Below the pieces are notes generated by a model. It did not search any database, was not told where the DNA came from, and was given only the letters and a program-made list of their open reading frames with translations. A program made the position numbers and the translations under genes. Positions 26,690 to 36,308 of a DNA stretch of 64,000 bases are shown piece after piece. The DNA comes from Sporosarcina koreensis (GTDB taxonomy: Bacteria > Bacillota > Bacilli > Bacillales_A > Planococcaceae): the NCBI RefSeq assembly GCF_000826145.2, contig NZ_LN651337.1:747774-811773 (forward strand), read 5' to 3'. Within the stretch, counting starts at the first letter, position 1; the number at the start of each line of letters is the position of its first letter.

Positions 26690-29600
26690 TCAGACCATCT
26701 CCTTCTGCCGGATTTTACTGTAGATCAGTTTCCAGTCTTCGAGCTGCTCATGGCTTTCCAGAAGATTGCGCTCAGCCGCAAGCTGTGCAGCCGCTTCCTG
26801 CTGAAGATGCACAGCCAGCTGTTCCGATGTACTGTCCAGCCAGCGGTCGACCCACACGCCAAGACGCTGCCGTTCCTCTTCCAGATAGGCATCCGCATCT
26901 TTCTTCAAAAGTTCCATCAGTTTCTCCTGCAGGAGGGTACGGTCCCCTTTTTCGAAGAATGACTTGGCGTTCTTGAACAATCGGTTCACATGCCTGTACC
27001 GGTCCAGCTCCCTGAAAGGTGCGCTGAATGTCAGGAGTTCGGCGTCTGGCGCATCGAACAGTGAAGGCGACAGGGCATCATCGAGTTCTGCAAGCCAGCG
27101 CCGCTCCGTCTGCTGACGGCTTTCGATCTGTTTTTTCATATACGTCAGCATCCGGAAGTTTGCGACTTTCAATTCCTGCGCGAAGTCATAGCCGGTCATG
27201 CCGGCAGTCTCCTCAAGTGCGATGCGAAGGGCATCGGATGCAGACTGATGGACGAAGAGCGACGGTGTGTAGCCCTCTTTGAAAAAGTCGGAGAACCGGA
27301 GGAACACCCGCTGATGGATATAGAAGACAAGCTCCTTCAATTCTTCGTGTGCGGCATGGCGCAGCACCGGTGCGAATCCTGTTTCGTAGTGCTGCTGCAC
27401 CTTCTGCTCTATCTCAGCAAGGTCCGCCAGACGTTCCGCTTTCCGCTCCCGGTTCGATTCTGTGCGGCGGATGAGATCATCCACCCGCTGTACGGTCTTT
27501 TCAGTCTCTTCCTGCAGCGCCTGGACGGCCAGCGCATTCAAGTCATGCTCGAGGAACGAATAGAACCGGCCTTCGAACTCTTCCATCTTCTTCTCGGCGC
27601 CGCCATCCCGCTTCGCCTCCAGTGCCTGCAGGCTCGAAATGCCGTGTACCCGGGGATTCCGGATACCGAACTTCGTCAGCTCGGATGCGACGAAGTTTTT
27701 CACTTCATCGGCCTCTTCTTCATTGTCCGCAAGATCGATCGCATTGACGACGAAGAACATCTTATCCATTTCAAAGGCGTCTTTCACCCGGCCGAGCTGA
27801 ATCAGGAATTCCCGGTCCGCCCTTGAGAATGCATGGTTGAAATACGTGATGAACAGAATAGCGTCGGCATTGCGGATATATTCGAACGCGACATCGGTAT
27901 GCCGGGCATTGATGGAATCAGCACCGGGCGTATCCACCAGCGTAACGCCCTGCCGTGTCAGTTCACAGTCGAAATAGAAATCGATGGACTCGACAAAGCA
28001 GCTGCGTGACTCTTCCGCCACATACCTGACAAATTCATCCCGCTCAGCGGTCACCACCTGTCCAAGCTGCTCATGGTGCGCAGGGTAGCCGGTCCGGAAG
28101 GCGCGTATGAACGATTTGTGGATGTGGAGTGACTCCTCCTTCAGCTTTACAGCCAGCGCTTCATCCGCCCGGCCGTACGCTTCTTCCAGGGAGGTAACCG
28201 GCAGTCCGACCAATCGGAACGCATCCAGGACGTCTTCGGTCATCTGTTCAGCTGTTTTGAAACGGATATCCGCGGTGCCGTCCAGGTTGGATTCGGAAAC
28301 CGGACGGATCCGGTTGATGGCAGCCGTTGTCGGATTCGGCGAAACCGGCAGTACCGCCTCGCCGAGCAGCGCATTGGAGAATGATGATTTCCCGGCGCTG
28401 AAGGCGCCGAACAAGGCCACTGTGAACTCCTTCTGTTTGAGCCGTTCCGACTTGGATTGCAAGTACGCTGCCGTATCTCCGAAGCCGGGTATTCCGCCCA
28501 CTTGTACAGCCACTTCTTCAGCACGGCGCACGACCGGTGCTGCATCTTCCGTCCGTTCTTCGGCCGGTCCTTCTTCATCCGTCTCTTTGTGACGGGCTTC
28601 AGCTTCCCTGGCAGCTGTTTCTGCAGCCGCCTCGTCTGCGCGCAGCACTTCAGGCTCGGTTTGTTTTTCCCAATCGCGGATAAGACGTCCGATTTCAGCT
28701 TTTTCCTCAGCTGTCCAGCTGTGCATCTGTCCGGACTCGAAGCGCGCCAGATTGGCCGCTTTGCTGCCGGCCTGCCGGATGATCGCCAGTTTGGCCTCGT
28801 TTTCGTCGAGCTGCCGCTGCAGACCGGCCGCCTTTCCGCTTCCCTGCCGTTTCGCTTCCTCGGCCATCTCGAGCTTCCAGGCGTCCGTCTTTTTCTTATA
28901 GAATGACAGGATGGCATCACGCAGCTGGCCCGACGCGTTCAAAATGAGCTCACCGGTCAGAATATCAGGTGTCGTCAGTTCCTGGACGATGTCCCCAAAA
29001 CGGAAAGTCAGGTCCATAGTGTCGATTGCCATCGAGTTCTCGTCCGTCAGCAGCCCCGCTTCTTTCAGTACCTGTTTCATGAGGGTGCGCAAGTGGACCT
29101 CCACTTGTGTATGGGCCAGTTTCTCCAGCGACTCACTCAGCGCCTGCCTGCGCCGTGCGCGCTCCTCTTCAGTCTTCTTGGCACTGAAGAAGACGCCGAC
29201 TTTAAAGTGGCTCGTCTGCGACTCCAAATACTCTTTCAGCAGTTCCCGCGTTTCATAAGGTGTCAGGGACGCACTTTCCAGCAGCTCTTTCCTCTTCTTC
29301 TCGAAATGGATATGGAAGGCATCTCCGCCGAGCAGTGAAATACGTTTCGACAGTTCCTGAACAGCCTCTTCCAGGTCATGGGGTTCAGCCCATTCGGATT
29401 CCATGATTTCCGGATGGTTCTCCCTCGCTTCGGTGACCTCCTGCTTCAGATAGTCGGTATGCTCATCTTTCAGCTGAGCGAGTGTCCCTTCGATCGTTGC
29501 AGTGAATTGCTCATCACGGTGGTCGATGGAACTGCTGACAATCTTCTTGACCGCGGCAAAATCGTTTTCCGCAAGATCCGGGGTCTTCAAGGAAGTGAAG

Positions 29601-30295
29601 AAGATCCCTTTCGGCTCAACTCCCCAGAGGGAGAACGAGTGACGGACCGATTCCTTGAAGTCCGCAAACGACAGCTCACTGTCCCGGTGCTTATCGATCT
29701 GGTTGACGATCAGATAGACATTCGGATTGTACCGCATCAGTTCTTTCGTGAACCGGAAGTTCAGTTCGGACTGCACGTGGTTGTAGTCCATTGTGTAAAA
29801 TACGATATCTGCCAGATGAAGGGCGGATTCCGTTGAAAGCCGGTGCGCATCGTCGGTCGAATCGACCCCCGGAGTATCCATGACAGAGATGCCGTCCGGC
29901 AGTCCGGATCCGGTATGTCCGATTTCAAGCGAACTGATCGTTGCGCCTTCCTTACTCATCCTCTTCACCGCGTCCGCAAACCCATGACCGACCACTTTGA
30001 CTGATGAGCCGTCCTGCCGGTGGACGATCGCGAAATCTTCGTCCGCTTTATGTACTTTGACGATATTGGCACTCGTCGGAATCGGGCTTGAAGGCAGGAG
30101 GTCATCTCCTGTCAATGCATTGATCATCGAAGATTTACCGGCCGAGAAGTGGCCTGCGAATGCGATCGTATACTCATCTTTCACTAGTTTCTCTGCCAGC
30201 TTTTCCGCTTTCCGGTATCGTTCTTCGTCTCCGTCTTCTTTGCACAGCAGTCCTAATGCTGCTGTTTCGTGTAGAAATTCTTCGTGGGAAGTCAT
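26690..30295 (-). CDS. dynA: Double dynamin-like GTPase DynA
   Basis: The 1201-residue protein is a head-to-tail fusion of two dynamin-like units. The first has P-loop GHFSAGKSSM (about residue 48), DTPGVDSTDD and NQID; the second has FGAFSAGKSS (about residue 629), DTPGADSINARH and NAID. Coiled-coil segments lie between and after. The arrangement is that of B. subtilis DynA, which fuses membranes and protects against pores and phage. The ATG at 30295 is preferred over one at 30334 since homologues begin near HEEFLHETAAL and an extended -10 lies just upstream of the longer form. Confidence 0.93.
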   Translation of the reverse strand: MTSHEEFLHETAALGLLCKEDGDEERYRKAEKLAEKLVKDEYTIAFAGHFSAGKSSMINALTGDDLLPSSPIPTSANIVKVHKADEDFAIVHRQDGSSVKVVGHGFADAVKRMSKEGATISSLEIGHTGSGLPDGISVMDTPGVDSTDDAHRLSTESALHLADIVFYTMDYNHVQSELNFRFTKELMRYNPNVYLIVNQIDKHRDSELSFADFKESVRHSFSLWGVEPKGIFFTSLKTPDLAENDFAAVKKIVSSSIDHRDEQFTATIEGTLAQLKDEHTDYLKQEVTEARENHPEIMESEWAEPHDLEEAVQELSKRISLLGGDAFHIHFEKKRKELLESASLTPYETRELLKEYLESQTSHFKVGVFFSAKKTEEERARRRQALSESLEKLAHTQVEVHLRTLMKQVLKEAGLLTDENSMAIDTMDLTFRFGDIVQELTTPDILTGELILNASGQLRDAILSFYKKKTDAWKLEMAEEAKRQGSGKAAGLQRQLDENEAKLAIIRQAGSKAANLARFESGQMHSWTAEEKAEIGRLIRDWEKQTEPEVLRADEAAAETAAREAEARHKETDEEGPAEERTEDAAPVVRRAEEVAVQVGGIPGFGDTAAYLQSKSERLKQKEFTVALFGAFSAGKSSFSNALLGEAVLPVSPNPTTAAINRIRPVSESNLDGTADIRFKTAEQMTEDVLDAFRLVGLPVTSLEEAYGRADEALAVKLKEESLHIHKSFIRAFRTGYPAHHEQLGQVVTAERDEFVRYVAEESRSCFVESIDFYFDCELTRQGVTLVDTPGADSINARHTDVAFEYIRNADAILFITYFNHAFSRADREFLIQLGRVKDAFEMDKMFFVVNAIDLADNEEEADEVKNFVASELTKFGIRNPRVHGISSLQALEAKRDGGAEKKMEEFEGRFYSFLEHDLNALAVQALQEETEKTVQRVDDLIRRTESNRERKAERLADLAEIEQKVQQHYETGFAPVLRHAAHEELKELVFYIHQRVFLRFSDFFKEGYTPSLFVHQSASDALRIALEETAGMTGYDFAQELKVANFRMLTYMKKQIESRQQTERRWLAELDDALSPSLFDAPDAELLTFSAPFRELDRYRHVNRLFKNAKSFFEKGDRTLLQEKLMELLKKDADAYLEEERQRLGVWVDRWLDSTSEQLAVHLQQEAAAQLAAERNLLESHEQLEDWKLIYSKIRQKEMV

Positions 30296-30381
30296 ATGCC
30301 GTTCGATCCTTTCGTCTGTAACTTTGTCTATCATATCATTATTTCGGGATGTGCCCTATAAAAAGAACATGGAAAAGCGGC

Positions 30382-30410
30382 TATACAGAAAATACACGCG
30401 ATGGTATAAT
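30382..30410 (+). promoter_or_regulatory. Promoter of cheX
   Basis: TATACA and TATAAT with a 17-base spacer, and TGG just before the -10, which makes an extended -10. The ATG of cheX is 33 bases further on. Confidence 0.65.
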
Positions 30411-30442
30411 AGAACTAATACTATCACTTAAGGAGTGTCTTT

Positions 30443-30895
30443 ATGACCGATGCAGCGACTGTCCAGCATATATTGAACAGCACCATCCAATCATTGACTT
30501 CTGTCATCCCCATCCAATTCGATGTTCTCGCCCCTTCCCTTACAACCCAGCCCTATGAACAAAAAGAACTAAGCGTCCTGATCGCCCTGCTCGGGGATGT
30601 GCGGGGCAGACTCATCATCGATACGAACGAAGGGACCGTATCCCGGATTGGCGAGGCGATGTTCGGCATGAAGATCGAAGGTGAAATGATCGAATCGTTC
30701 ACAGGGGAACTCGGCAACATGGTCGCCGGCAACCTGTGCACATTACTTGAAAAAGACTCACTCACTCTCGATATTTCCCCGCCGACCGTATTGACGGGCG
30801 AGACGAAATTTTACGGCTTCAGCCAGGCATTCAAGCTTCCCCTCCGATTCGCGGATGTTTCACCGACGAATGTCCTTCTTACGATAGATGTATAA
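30443..30895 (+). CDS. cheX: CheX-type CheY-P phosphatase
   Basis: The 150-residue protein fits the CheX/CheC family. It has a single E-x-x-N active centre, E89-L-G-N92 in FTGELGNMVAGN, as CheX does; CheC has two. MTDAATVQHILNSTIQSL opens the fold. CheX removes phosphate from CheY in chemotaxis or other response regulators. AAGGAG is seven bases before the ATG. No flagellar or chemotaxis gene adjoins it. Confidence 0.82.
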   Translation: MTDAATVQHILNSTIQSLTSVIPIQFDVLAPSLTTQPYEQKELSVLIALLGDVRGRLIIDTNEGTVSRIGEAMFGMKIEGEMIESFTGELGNMVAGNLCTLLEKDSLTLDISPPTVLTGETKFYGFSQAFKLPLRFADVSPTNVLLTIDV

Positions 30896-30896
30896 G

Positions 30897-30939
30897 AAAA
30901 GCTGTTCCGTGCCATTTCTGGCGCAGAACAGCTTTTTTT
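30897..30939. terminator. Terminator between cheX and the DinG-type helicase
   Basis: AAAAGCTGTTC and GAACAGCTTTTTTT flank an 18-base loop. It closes cheX on plus, and the A-run on the other side may also serve the convergent gene ending at 30939. Confidence 0.85.
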
Positions 30940-32846
30940 CAGATCAGCAGTTCAGGCGTGACCGGGAATACCGTTTCGAATTCGGAAAGCAGCGGCAGTT
31001 CTTCAGGAGTCAGCAATATGCGCACAGATCCCGAGTCGGTCGCCGTCCGGATCAGGCGCCCGGCACCCTGGCGCAGGCGGAGGATCATGTACGGCAGATC
31101 GACCTCCCGGAATGGGGAATCCGCATGCTGCCGTTTTGCGTCGAACAGGGGATCCGACGGAGGCAGCGGCAGATCGTATATGATGACACGTGTCAGCGCA
31201 TCATGCGGAATATCGAGCCCTTCCCAGAGGTGATAGGAACAGAAAGCGGTCCACTGTTTCGATTGGAATTCCTTTACCATCGATGACAGCTCGCGGTCCC
31301 CTTCGAACACGGTATTGCGCAGCAGCTCCGGTGAGACCGCCGAACGGAACTGTTCCATCGATTGTTTCGATTTGAACAGCACCAATGTCTGCTGTCCGTC
31401 CGACAGGAGATCCGCAAGTTTCTGCGGTTTCCGTTCCGCCGCTACGGATTCCACCGACAATTCCATCACTTCCTCATAATCATACGGCGAGTCGATGGAG
31501 AACGATGTATACTCATGGATGCCCAGGCTGTCTGCCAGGTAGGTGAAATCTTTGTTGACGGATAACGTTGCTGATGAGAAGACGATTGGCATCTTCTCGG
31601 AAAACAGCCGTTCCTGCAGGACGTCCGTCACAAGGCGGGGCATGATGACAAGCGTCAATTCACCTTCCCGGTCCTCTGCCCAGACAACAGCTTCCGAATG
31701 GTCCGCAAACAGCTCAAGCGAGTAAATATATTGTTCCAGATACTCTTCCACCATCCGGAGGTCATATTCGGGGATCACATACAGTTCACTGTCAAAAACG
31801 AATTCTTCCAGGAGAGCATTCGACAGTCTCACTGCCTCTTTCGCTGTTTTCTGGAGAACATCACTCTTCCGGACTGCCAGCCGTTCCGCTCCATCGTCTT
31901 CGGCGGATTCGGAAAGATAGTCGAAGAAGAGCTCATGGCACTCCATCAGCTGCTCCATGAGCTGCAGGGTCTCTTCCCGGACACCGTCGGCCATCACACG
32001 TTCCAGAAGGCCGAGCAGCGTGCTGTCCTGCACTTCATAGGTGAGGGCCCGCTGTGCTGCATATTCCAGCAGGTGGCCTTCGTCGAAAACAGTCATGGAA
32101 ATATCAGGAAGTAACGGCAGCTGCCCCTGCCGCTTCCTCGATTCCTTCGTCCAGATATGCTCCATGAAGAAGTCATGGGAGCAAATGATCAGATCTGCCG
32201 CATTCCTGTACTCACTGCGATGGATCGTCTGGCCGCAGCGGTTCCTCAGCTCACAGCCGCCGCATTGCTGGATAGGATGGTAATTGATCGTCTCCCATTG
32301 GCTGTCGCTGAGCTCCGGGTAGGAAGACCGCTCACCGTATGGAAATACTTCGGTCAAGGACGCGTTGCCATAGACGAAGTCGGGCAGCTGCACTTCCACG
32401 TCTTCCGCATAGGGTTCGCCGGTGCGGTTCATCTCCTCCAGACGTTTCAGGCAGAGGTACTGATCCCTCGACTTTGCCAGACGGACATCGATGGTCAGGT
32501 CCAGCGCTTTGCCGAGCTTATGGATATCCCCCTCCTGCTTCACGAGCTGGTCGATGAGCGTCTCATCGGCACAGGAGATCAGTGCCGGCCTGCCGGTATA
32601 ACGCGCATAAGCGATTGCCGGAAGCAGATAGGCGATTGTCTTGCCTGTGCCGACGCCAGCTTCGGCGAACAGGATCTCTTTTTCACGGAGTGCCTGTTCG
32701 ATCTGGAACGCCATGTAGATCTGTTCGTCCCTCAGATCGAATCCTTTTTCCGTCAGGTCGTCATATAATGTATCACCGATCCACTCATTGAGTGATTCGA
32801 AAAAAGTCTTTTCGCGGGTCAGCGCAAATGGTATCTTTCCTGCCAT
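30939..32846 (-). CDS. ypvA: DinG/XPD-type DNA helicase with FeS cluster (YpvA)
   Basis: The 635-residue SF2 helicase has Walker A EAGVGTGKTIAYLLPA (about residue 61), DEGH in TVFDEGHLLEYAA, and motif VI RLRQGAGRLIRTATDSGSVRIL. Four cysteines, one in YLCLKRL and three in QQCGGCELRNRCG, fit an XPD-like 4Fe-4S site between motifs I and II. The DEGH box replaces DEAH. It is distinct from the exonuclease-fused dinG at 47520. The likely role is unwinding of damaged or structured DNA. Confidence 0.9.
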   Translation of the reverse strand: MAGKIPFALTREKTFFESLNEWIGDTLYDDLTEKGFDLRDEQIYMAFQIEQALREKEILFAEAGVGTGKTIAYLLPAIAYARYTGRPALISCADETLIDQLVKQEGDIHKLGKALDLTIDVRLAKSRDQYLCLKRLEEMNRTGEPYAEDVEVQLPDFVYGNASLTEVFPYGERSSYPELSDSQWETINYHPIQQCGGCELRNRCGQTIHRSEYRNAADLIICSHDFFMEHIWTKESRKRQGQLPLLPDISMTVFDEGHLLEYAAQRALTYEVQDSTLLGLLERVMADGVREETLQLMEQLMECHELFFDYLSESAEDDGAERLAVRKSDVLQKTAKEAVRLSNALLEEFVFDSELYVIPEYDLRMVEEYLEQYIYSLELFADHSEAVVWAEDREGELTLVIMPRLVTDVLQERLFSEKMPIVFSSATLSVNKDFTYLADSLGIHEYTSFSIDSPYDYEEVMELSVESVAAERKPQKLADLLSDGQQTLVLFKSKQSMEQFRSAVSPELLRNTVFEGDRELSSMVKEFQSKQWTAFCSYHLWEGLDIPHDALTRVIIYDLPLPPSDPLFDAKRQHADSPFREVDLPYMILRLRQGAGRLIRTATDSGSVRILLTPEELPLLSEFETVFPVTPELLI

Positions 32847-32902
32847 AGTGAACCCCTTTCTTTACATTGCAATCTATGGTTGGCCGTTCCGCTCCAAGAG
32901 AA

Positions 32903-32923
32903 AAGAGAGGATCGCCCTCTCTT
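32903..32923 (-). terminator. Likely terminator of the RNA methyltransferase gene
   Basis: AAGAGAGG and CCTCTCTT pair across a five-base loop, and the minus strand continues TTTTCTCTT. It is 14 bases after the stop at 32937. Confidence 0.6.
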
Positions 32924-32936
32924 CGATGCTCCCTTA

Positions 32937-34064
32937 TCAGACCCGCCTGCCCCAGTATTGGTAGAAGTCGGTGCGGATGAAACCGTTGAACAGTTTCCGT
33001 TTCTTTGTCGCTTTCCTGCCGTACATCGTTTCGAAGTTATCCAGGGAGGACAGCATGTACGTGCTCCACGACGGGTAGTCCGCCATGATCCCTCCGAGGA
33101 TGGTAGTAATCTCTTCCGCTTCCTCACGTTCCCCCAGCCGTTCGCCGTAAGGGGGATTTCCGACCAGCACACCATTGACACCTTCAAGCTTCAGATCCCT
33201 CACGTCCCGCTGCTGCCAATCGATGATCCCGAGGAAGCCCGCCTCCGCGGCATTCTTTTCAGCAATGCGGATCATCGACGGATCATGATCCGATCCGGTG
33301 ATCAACAGCTTCCGGTCATACTGTGCCGTGTCTTCGACCTCTTCACGGATCCGGTCCCAAACCGCTGCGTCCATCCACGGCCACTGTTCGCTCGCGAATT
33401 CACGGTTGTAGCCGGGGGCCAGGTTCTGTCCGATCATGGCCGCCTCTATCGGAATGGTGCCGGACCCGCAGAACGGATCGACGAACGGCCGGTCCGGGTT
33501 CCACTTCGTCAATTTGACCAGTGCAGCTGCAAGCGTCTCTTTCAGCGGAGCATCCCCCTGTCCGACGCGGTAGCCCCTCTTATGCAGACCGGCACCGCTC
33601 GAATCGATGGTCAGCGTGACTTTGTCTTTCAATATGGAGACTTCCAGTTTGAACAGCGGACCGGTTTCATCCAGGAATCCAACTCTTCTATAGGCTGTTT
33701 TCATTCGCTCTGCGATCGCTTTTTTCACGATGGCCTGGCAGTCCGGCACGCTGAACAGAATCGACTTGACGGATTTGCCGGCTACCGGGAAGGCGGCGTC
33801 CACAGGGAGGAACTGCTCCCACGGCAATGCTTTCGTCTTTTCGAACAGTTCATCGAACGTTGTCGCCCTGAACTCGCCGGCGATAACCCGTACACGGTCG
33901 GCGGTACGGAGCCACATATTCGTTTTAGCGATTGCCTCTGGCCCGCCAGTGAAGAATACTTTGCCGTTTTCTGTCGTCGTTTCGTATCCGAGTGCTTTCA
34001 CTTCGTCCGCGACGATCCCTTCCAGGCCCATTGCAGCTGTTGCTGCTAGTTTATATTGTGTCAT
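32937..34064 (-). CDS. ypsC: RNA guanine methyltransferase with THUMP domain (YpsC)
   Basis: The 375-residue protein has an N-terminal ferredoxin-like and THUMP part (YKLAATAAMGLEGIVADEVKAL). The Rossmann methyltransferase has FVDPFCGSGTIPIEAAMIG (SAM motif I) and the catalytic NPPYGERLG typical of N2-guanine methyltransferases of the RlmL/RlmG type. It most likely modifies 23S rRNA. It lies between ypvA and rnpB as in Bacillus. The ATG at 34064 has only a modest ribosome binding site. Confidence 0.88.
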   Translation of the reverse strand: MTQYKLAATAAMGLEGIVADEVKALGYETTTENGKVFFTGGPEAIAKTNMWLRTADRVRVIAGEFRATTFDELFEKTKALPWEQFLPVDAAFPVAGKSVKSILFSVPDCQAIVKKAIAERMKTAYRRVGFLDETGPLFKLEVSILKDKVTLTIDSSGAGLHKRGYRVGQGDAPLKETLAAALVKLTKWNPDRPFVDPFCGSGTIPIEAAMIGQNLAPGYNREFASEQWPWMDAAVWDRIREEVEDTAQYDRKLLITGSDHDPSMIRIAEKNAAEAGFLGIIDWQQRDVRDLKLEGVNGVLVGNPPYGERLGEREEAEEITTILGGIMADYPSWSTYMLSSLDNFETMYGRKATKKRKLFNGFIRTDFYQYWGRRV

Positions 34065-34131
34065 CGTGCCCCACGTCCTCTCCATCGGGTTTCTGTTATG
34101 TATATCATGGGTCCCTCACCAGGTTTTTAAC

Positions 34132-34164
34132 AAAGAAATGCTCTCCAGATAATGTGGAGAGCAT
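34132..34164 (-). terminator. Terminator of rnpB
   Basis: ATGCTCTCCA and TGGAGAGCAT close a seven-base loop and are followed on minus by TTCTTTG. Confidence 0.75.
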
Positions 34165-34185
34165 GTGTCGAATATGTTGTAAGTG

Positions 34186-34589
34186 CCGTCAGGAAATTCG
34201 TAAGCCATGTTTTGTTCTCCTGTACTCGAACGGCCTGCGCCTCGTACGAAGAGCGGTAATCATCTATCTACAGACATCTGTCTGTCCCTTCCTCCGTTCA
34301 TTTCCTTCGGAAGAGCGCCCCTACCATAATTTGGGTTTCTCACTCGCGGGGTTTACCTCGTTCCACCTGTACCGTTTCCCGTACAGCTCCGTCACTGTGG
34401 CACTTTTCAGGAAACGTCTTCCATATCCCGAAGGACGTAGGAATTATTTCCGCCGTCAGCCGGCATCGCCGGCGCCCCGGCTTATTTTTTGGCCGGGCAC
34501 GAACACTACGGACATCTCAGTACCGTGTGAGCATGGACTTTCCTCTCCAGTGTCAAGCACTGCAGCAATTACCTGAATTTCCTTCATGG
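34186..34589 (-). ncRNA. rnpB: RNase P RNA, type B
   Basis: The transcript of about 400 bases folds as Bacillus-type (B) RNase P RNA. P1 is formed by 34575-34582 and 34192-34199. The universally conserved GAGGAAAGTCCATGCTC lies at 34529-34545, and ACAAAACATGGCTTA near the 3' end at 34201-34215. Other recognisable parts are GGTAAACCCC, GAGAAACCCAAAT and ATAGATGATTACC. It is the catalytic RNA that trims tRNA 5' ends. The ends are estimated from P1 and from the promoter. This explains most of the gene-free stretch 34065-34641. Confidence 0.97.
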
Positions 34590-34596
34590 CTAAACA

Positions 34597-34625
34597 AGTA
34601 TACAGTATAACTGACCTGATCGCAA
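34597..34625 (-). promoter_or_regulatory. Promoter of rnpB
   Basis: TTGCGA and TATACT with a 17-base spacer lie directly before the RNA. The start would be about 34590. Confidence 0.75.
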
Positions 34626-34641
34626 GGGGAAGCGGACAAGA

Positions 34642-34938
34642 TCATTCCGTTCCGGAGAGTTTACTGCCGAATACTGCCTTCTCCAGATTGGAGATCCTCT
34701 TCAGCAAATCGAAGTTCGTCGTCCCCGGAGCGCTGGATGCCGGCCGTCTCTGTGCAGTCGAGACTTCGTTCCGCAGTTCGTCATTTTCACGTTCCAGCTC
34801 AGCGATCCTCTTTTTGAACGCTTCGTAATCCTGGATCACGTCATCCAGGAACAGGTCGACTTCTTCCTGATTATAGCCGCGCATCGCAGTTTTGAACTCT
34901 TTTTCCAGAATCGTTTTTGAATCCAGTTTAATATCCAT
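34642..34938 (-). CDS. gpsB: Cell division regulator GpsB
   Basis: The 98-residue protein has the DivIVA-like N-terminal domain ([37 protein letters not shown]) with the arginine-glycine loop. A coiled coil, a variable linker and the short C-terminal helical trimer part ([14 protein letters not shown]) follow. GpsB shuttles PBP1 between side wall and septum; ponA lies 5 kb away. The order rnpB-gpsB matches Bacillus. Confidence 0.95.
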   Translation of the reverse strand: MDIKLDSKTILEKEFKTAMRGYNQEEVDLFLDDVIQDYEAFKKRIAELERENDELRNEVSTAQRRPASSAPGTTNFDLLKRISNLEKAVFGSKLSGTE

Positions 34939-35024
34939 TCAACAACGTCCTTCCGTCAGTGGTAACTGCCCTAAGTATAGCATATCCTGTCCAAGTCTGT
35001 CTCATTGCGCCGGACCGGGTCGGG

Positions 35025-36308
35025 TTATTTTGTCGGTTTGTGCGCTTGCCCGGGAAATAATTTCTTCTTCAGTCTCATTTCCCTCTTTTCGAACTCCGAT
35101 TTCCCGCGTTTTGCAAATGTTTCCGTCAGAGACCTGTCTTTTGCAAGCAGACTGAGTGCGATGCCTGTGATCTGCAATGCTTTCGTGCAGTCTTTCTGCT
35201 GGTGCTCGTACAGTTTCGCCATCTCTTCAAGTGCAAGGATGCGCTCCCGGCCGGAAGATTTCGTCATGCACACGCCGAATGACTGCAGTGCTTCCTCATA
35301 TCGCCGTTCTTTCTTCAGCAGGAAGCCGAAATGGAAGTGGGTTGTCGGATGCTGGGTCCCGTATTCTTCGATCACCTGTTCAAGCACGGCGGTCGCCCGG
35401 TTGTGTGACTTCAGATCTTTATACCATTTGCCGATATTCGTCTGGCTGATAACCGTGCCGGTCAGCTGCTCGGTCAGCAGCAGATCGGTCGACCGGACAT
35501 ACAGTGCAACGAGCGACAGGATGTCGTCTTCGTTATGTCGCAGGATTTCCATGAGCATTCCTGCACGTCCGTTCTTCACGGCATCCTGATAGATGATCGG
35601 GGCCATGTGTCCCGGCATGTCATCCTTCCGGAAGAAGCCGAGCTGCTCTTCTTCCACGGCCGGCAGCCTGAAGGACTCCATCTCGCCTTTCCAGATGCGC
35701 CGGGAGCCATGCAGCAGATCGATGGCTGCATGCTTCGGCAGAGGCGGCAGGACATCCCGGTTCATCGTCCAGCGGGTTTCGAGCTGGGGCATGTCGAAAC
35801 TTTTCCCGTTATACATGACAAGCGTCACCGGCTGCTGCCACAGGCCTGTCGCATACAGGAAAGCCGCTTCGTGCGCCGGACCCGGCAGTACATACTGCGT
35901 GAGACGGAACCCGGTCTTCCTCTGTTCGATAAGACCGATCAAAAAGATCAGCGTGCCGGTCCCCTTCAGGCCGGTCGTCTCGGTATCGAAAAACAGCAGC
36001 CGCCTGCCTGGATCCGGCGCAAGCGGATGGCACTCGCCGGATTGCTCCCACTTCTGCAGCACTGCCGGCAGTTCAGAGAGCTGGCAGTCCCCGTGCATAT
36101 ACTCTTCCGGATAATCGACTGTCTTTGTGTAGACAGTCCCATACGGATTGGTCTCTTTGGCGAGCCCGGCTGCCAGCCATTGTTCTTCGTACTCCGGCGT
36201 CGGTGCCTGTGTTATCTTTTTCGCTTCAGCGGCCGCCGGTATGTCTGCGGACGGTTCCGTTTTCTTCAGCATGCCCTTCATCTTCATCAGATTCTTCTCA
36301 TACGACAT
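35025..36308 (-). CDS. mrfB: MrfB, exonuclease of the mitomycin repair pair (YprB)
   Basis: The 427-residue protein has a DEDD-type exonuclease fold: LLFFDTETTGLKGTG (first D and E), YNGKSFDMPQLETR and the last catalytic aspartate in HNEDDILSLVALY. The C-terminal part from about residue 300 is a TPR-like helical repeat. In B. subtilis MrfA and MrfB repair mitomycin C adducts without UvrA. The ATG at 36308 overlaps the mrfA stop by 11 bases. Confidence 0.9.
   Translation of the reverse strand: MSYEKNLMKMKGMLKKTEPSADIPAAAEAKKITQAPTPEYEEQWLAAGLAKETNPYGTVYTKTVDYPEEYMHGDCQLSELPAVLQKWEQSGECHPLAPDPGRRLLFFDTETTGLKGTGTLIFLIGLIEQRKTGFRLTQYVLPGPAHEAAFLYATGLWQQPVTLVMYNGKSFDMPQLETRWTMNRDVLPPLPKHAAIDLLHGSRRIWKGEMESFRLPAVEEEQLGFFRKDDMPGHMAPIIYQDAVKNGRAGMLMEILRHNEDDILSLVALYVRSTDLLLTEQLTGTVISQTNIGKWYKDLKSHNRATAVLEQVIEEYGTQHPTTHFHFGFLLKKERRYEEALQSFGVCMTKSSGRERILALEEMAKLYEHQQKDCTKALQITGIALSLLAKDRSLTETFAKRGKSEFEKREMRLKKKLFPGQAHKPTK

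Noticed and set aside
32880..34049. A 389-codon plus frame opposite the RNA methyltransferase
   Set aside because: Same reason: shadow of the ypsC reading frame with no ribosome site.
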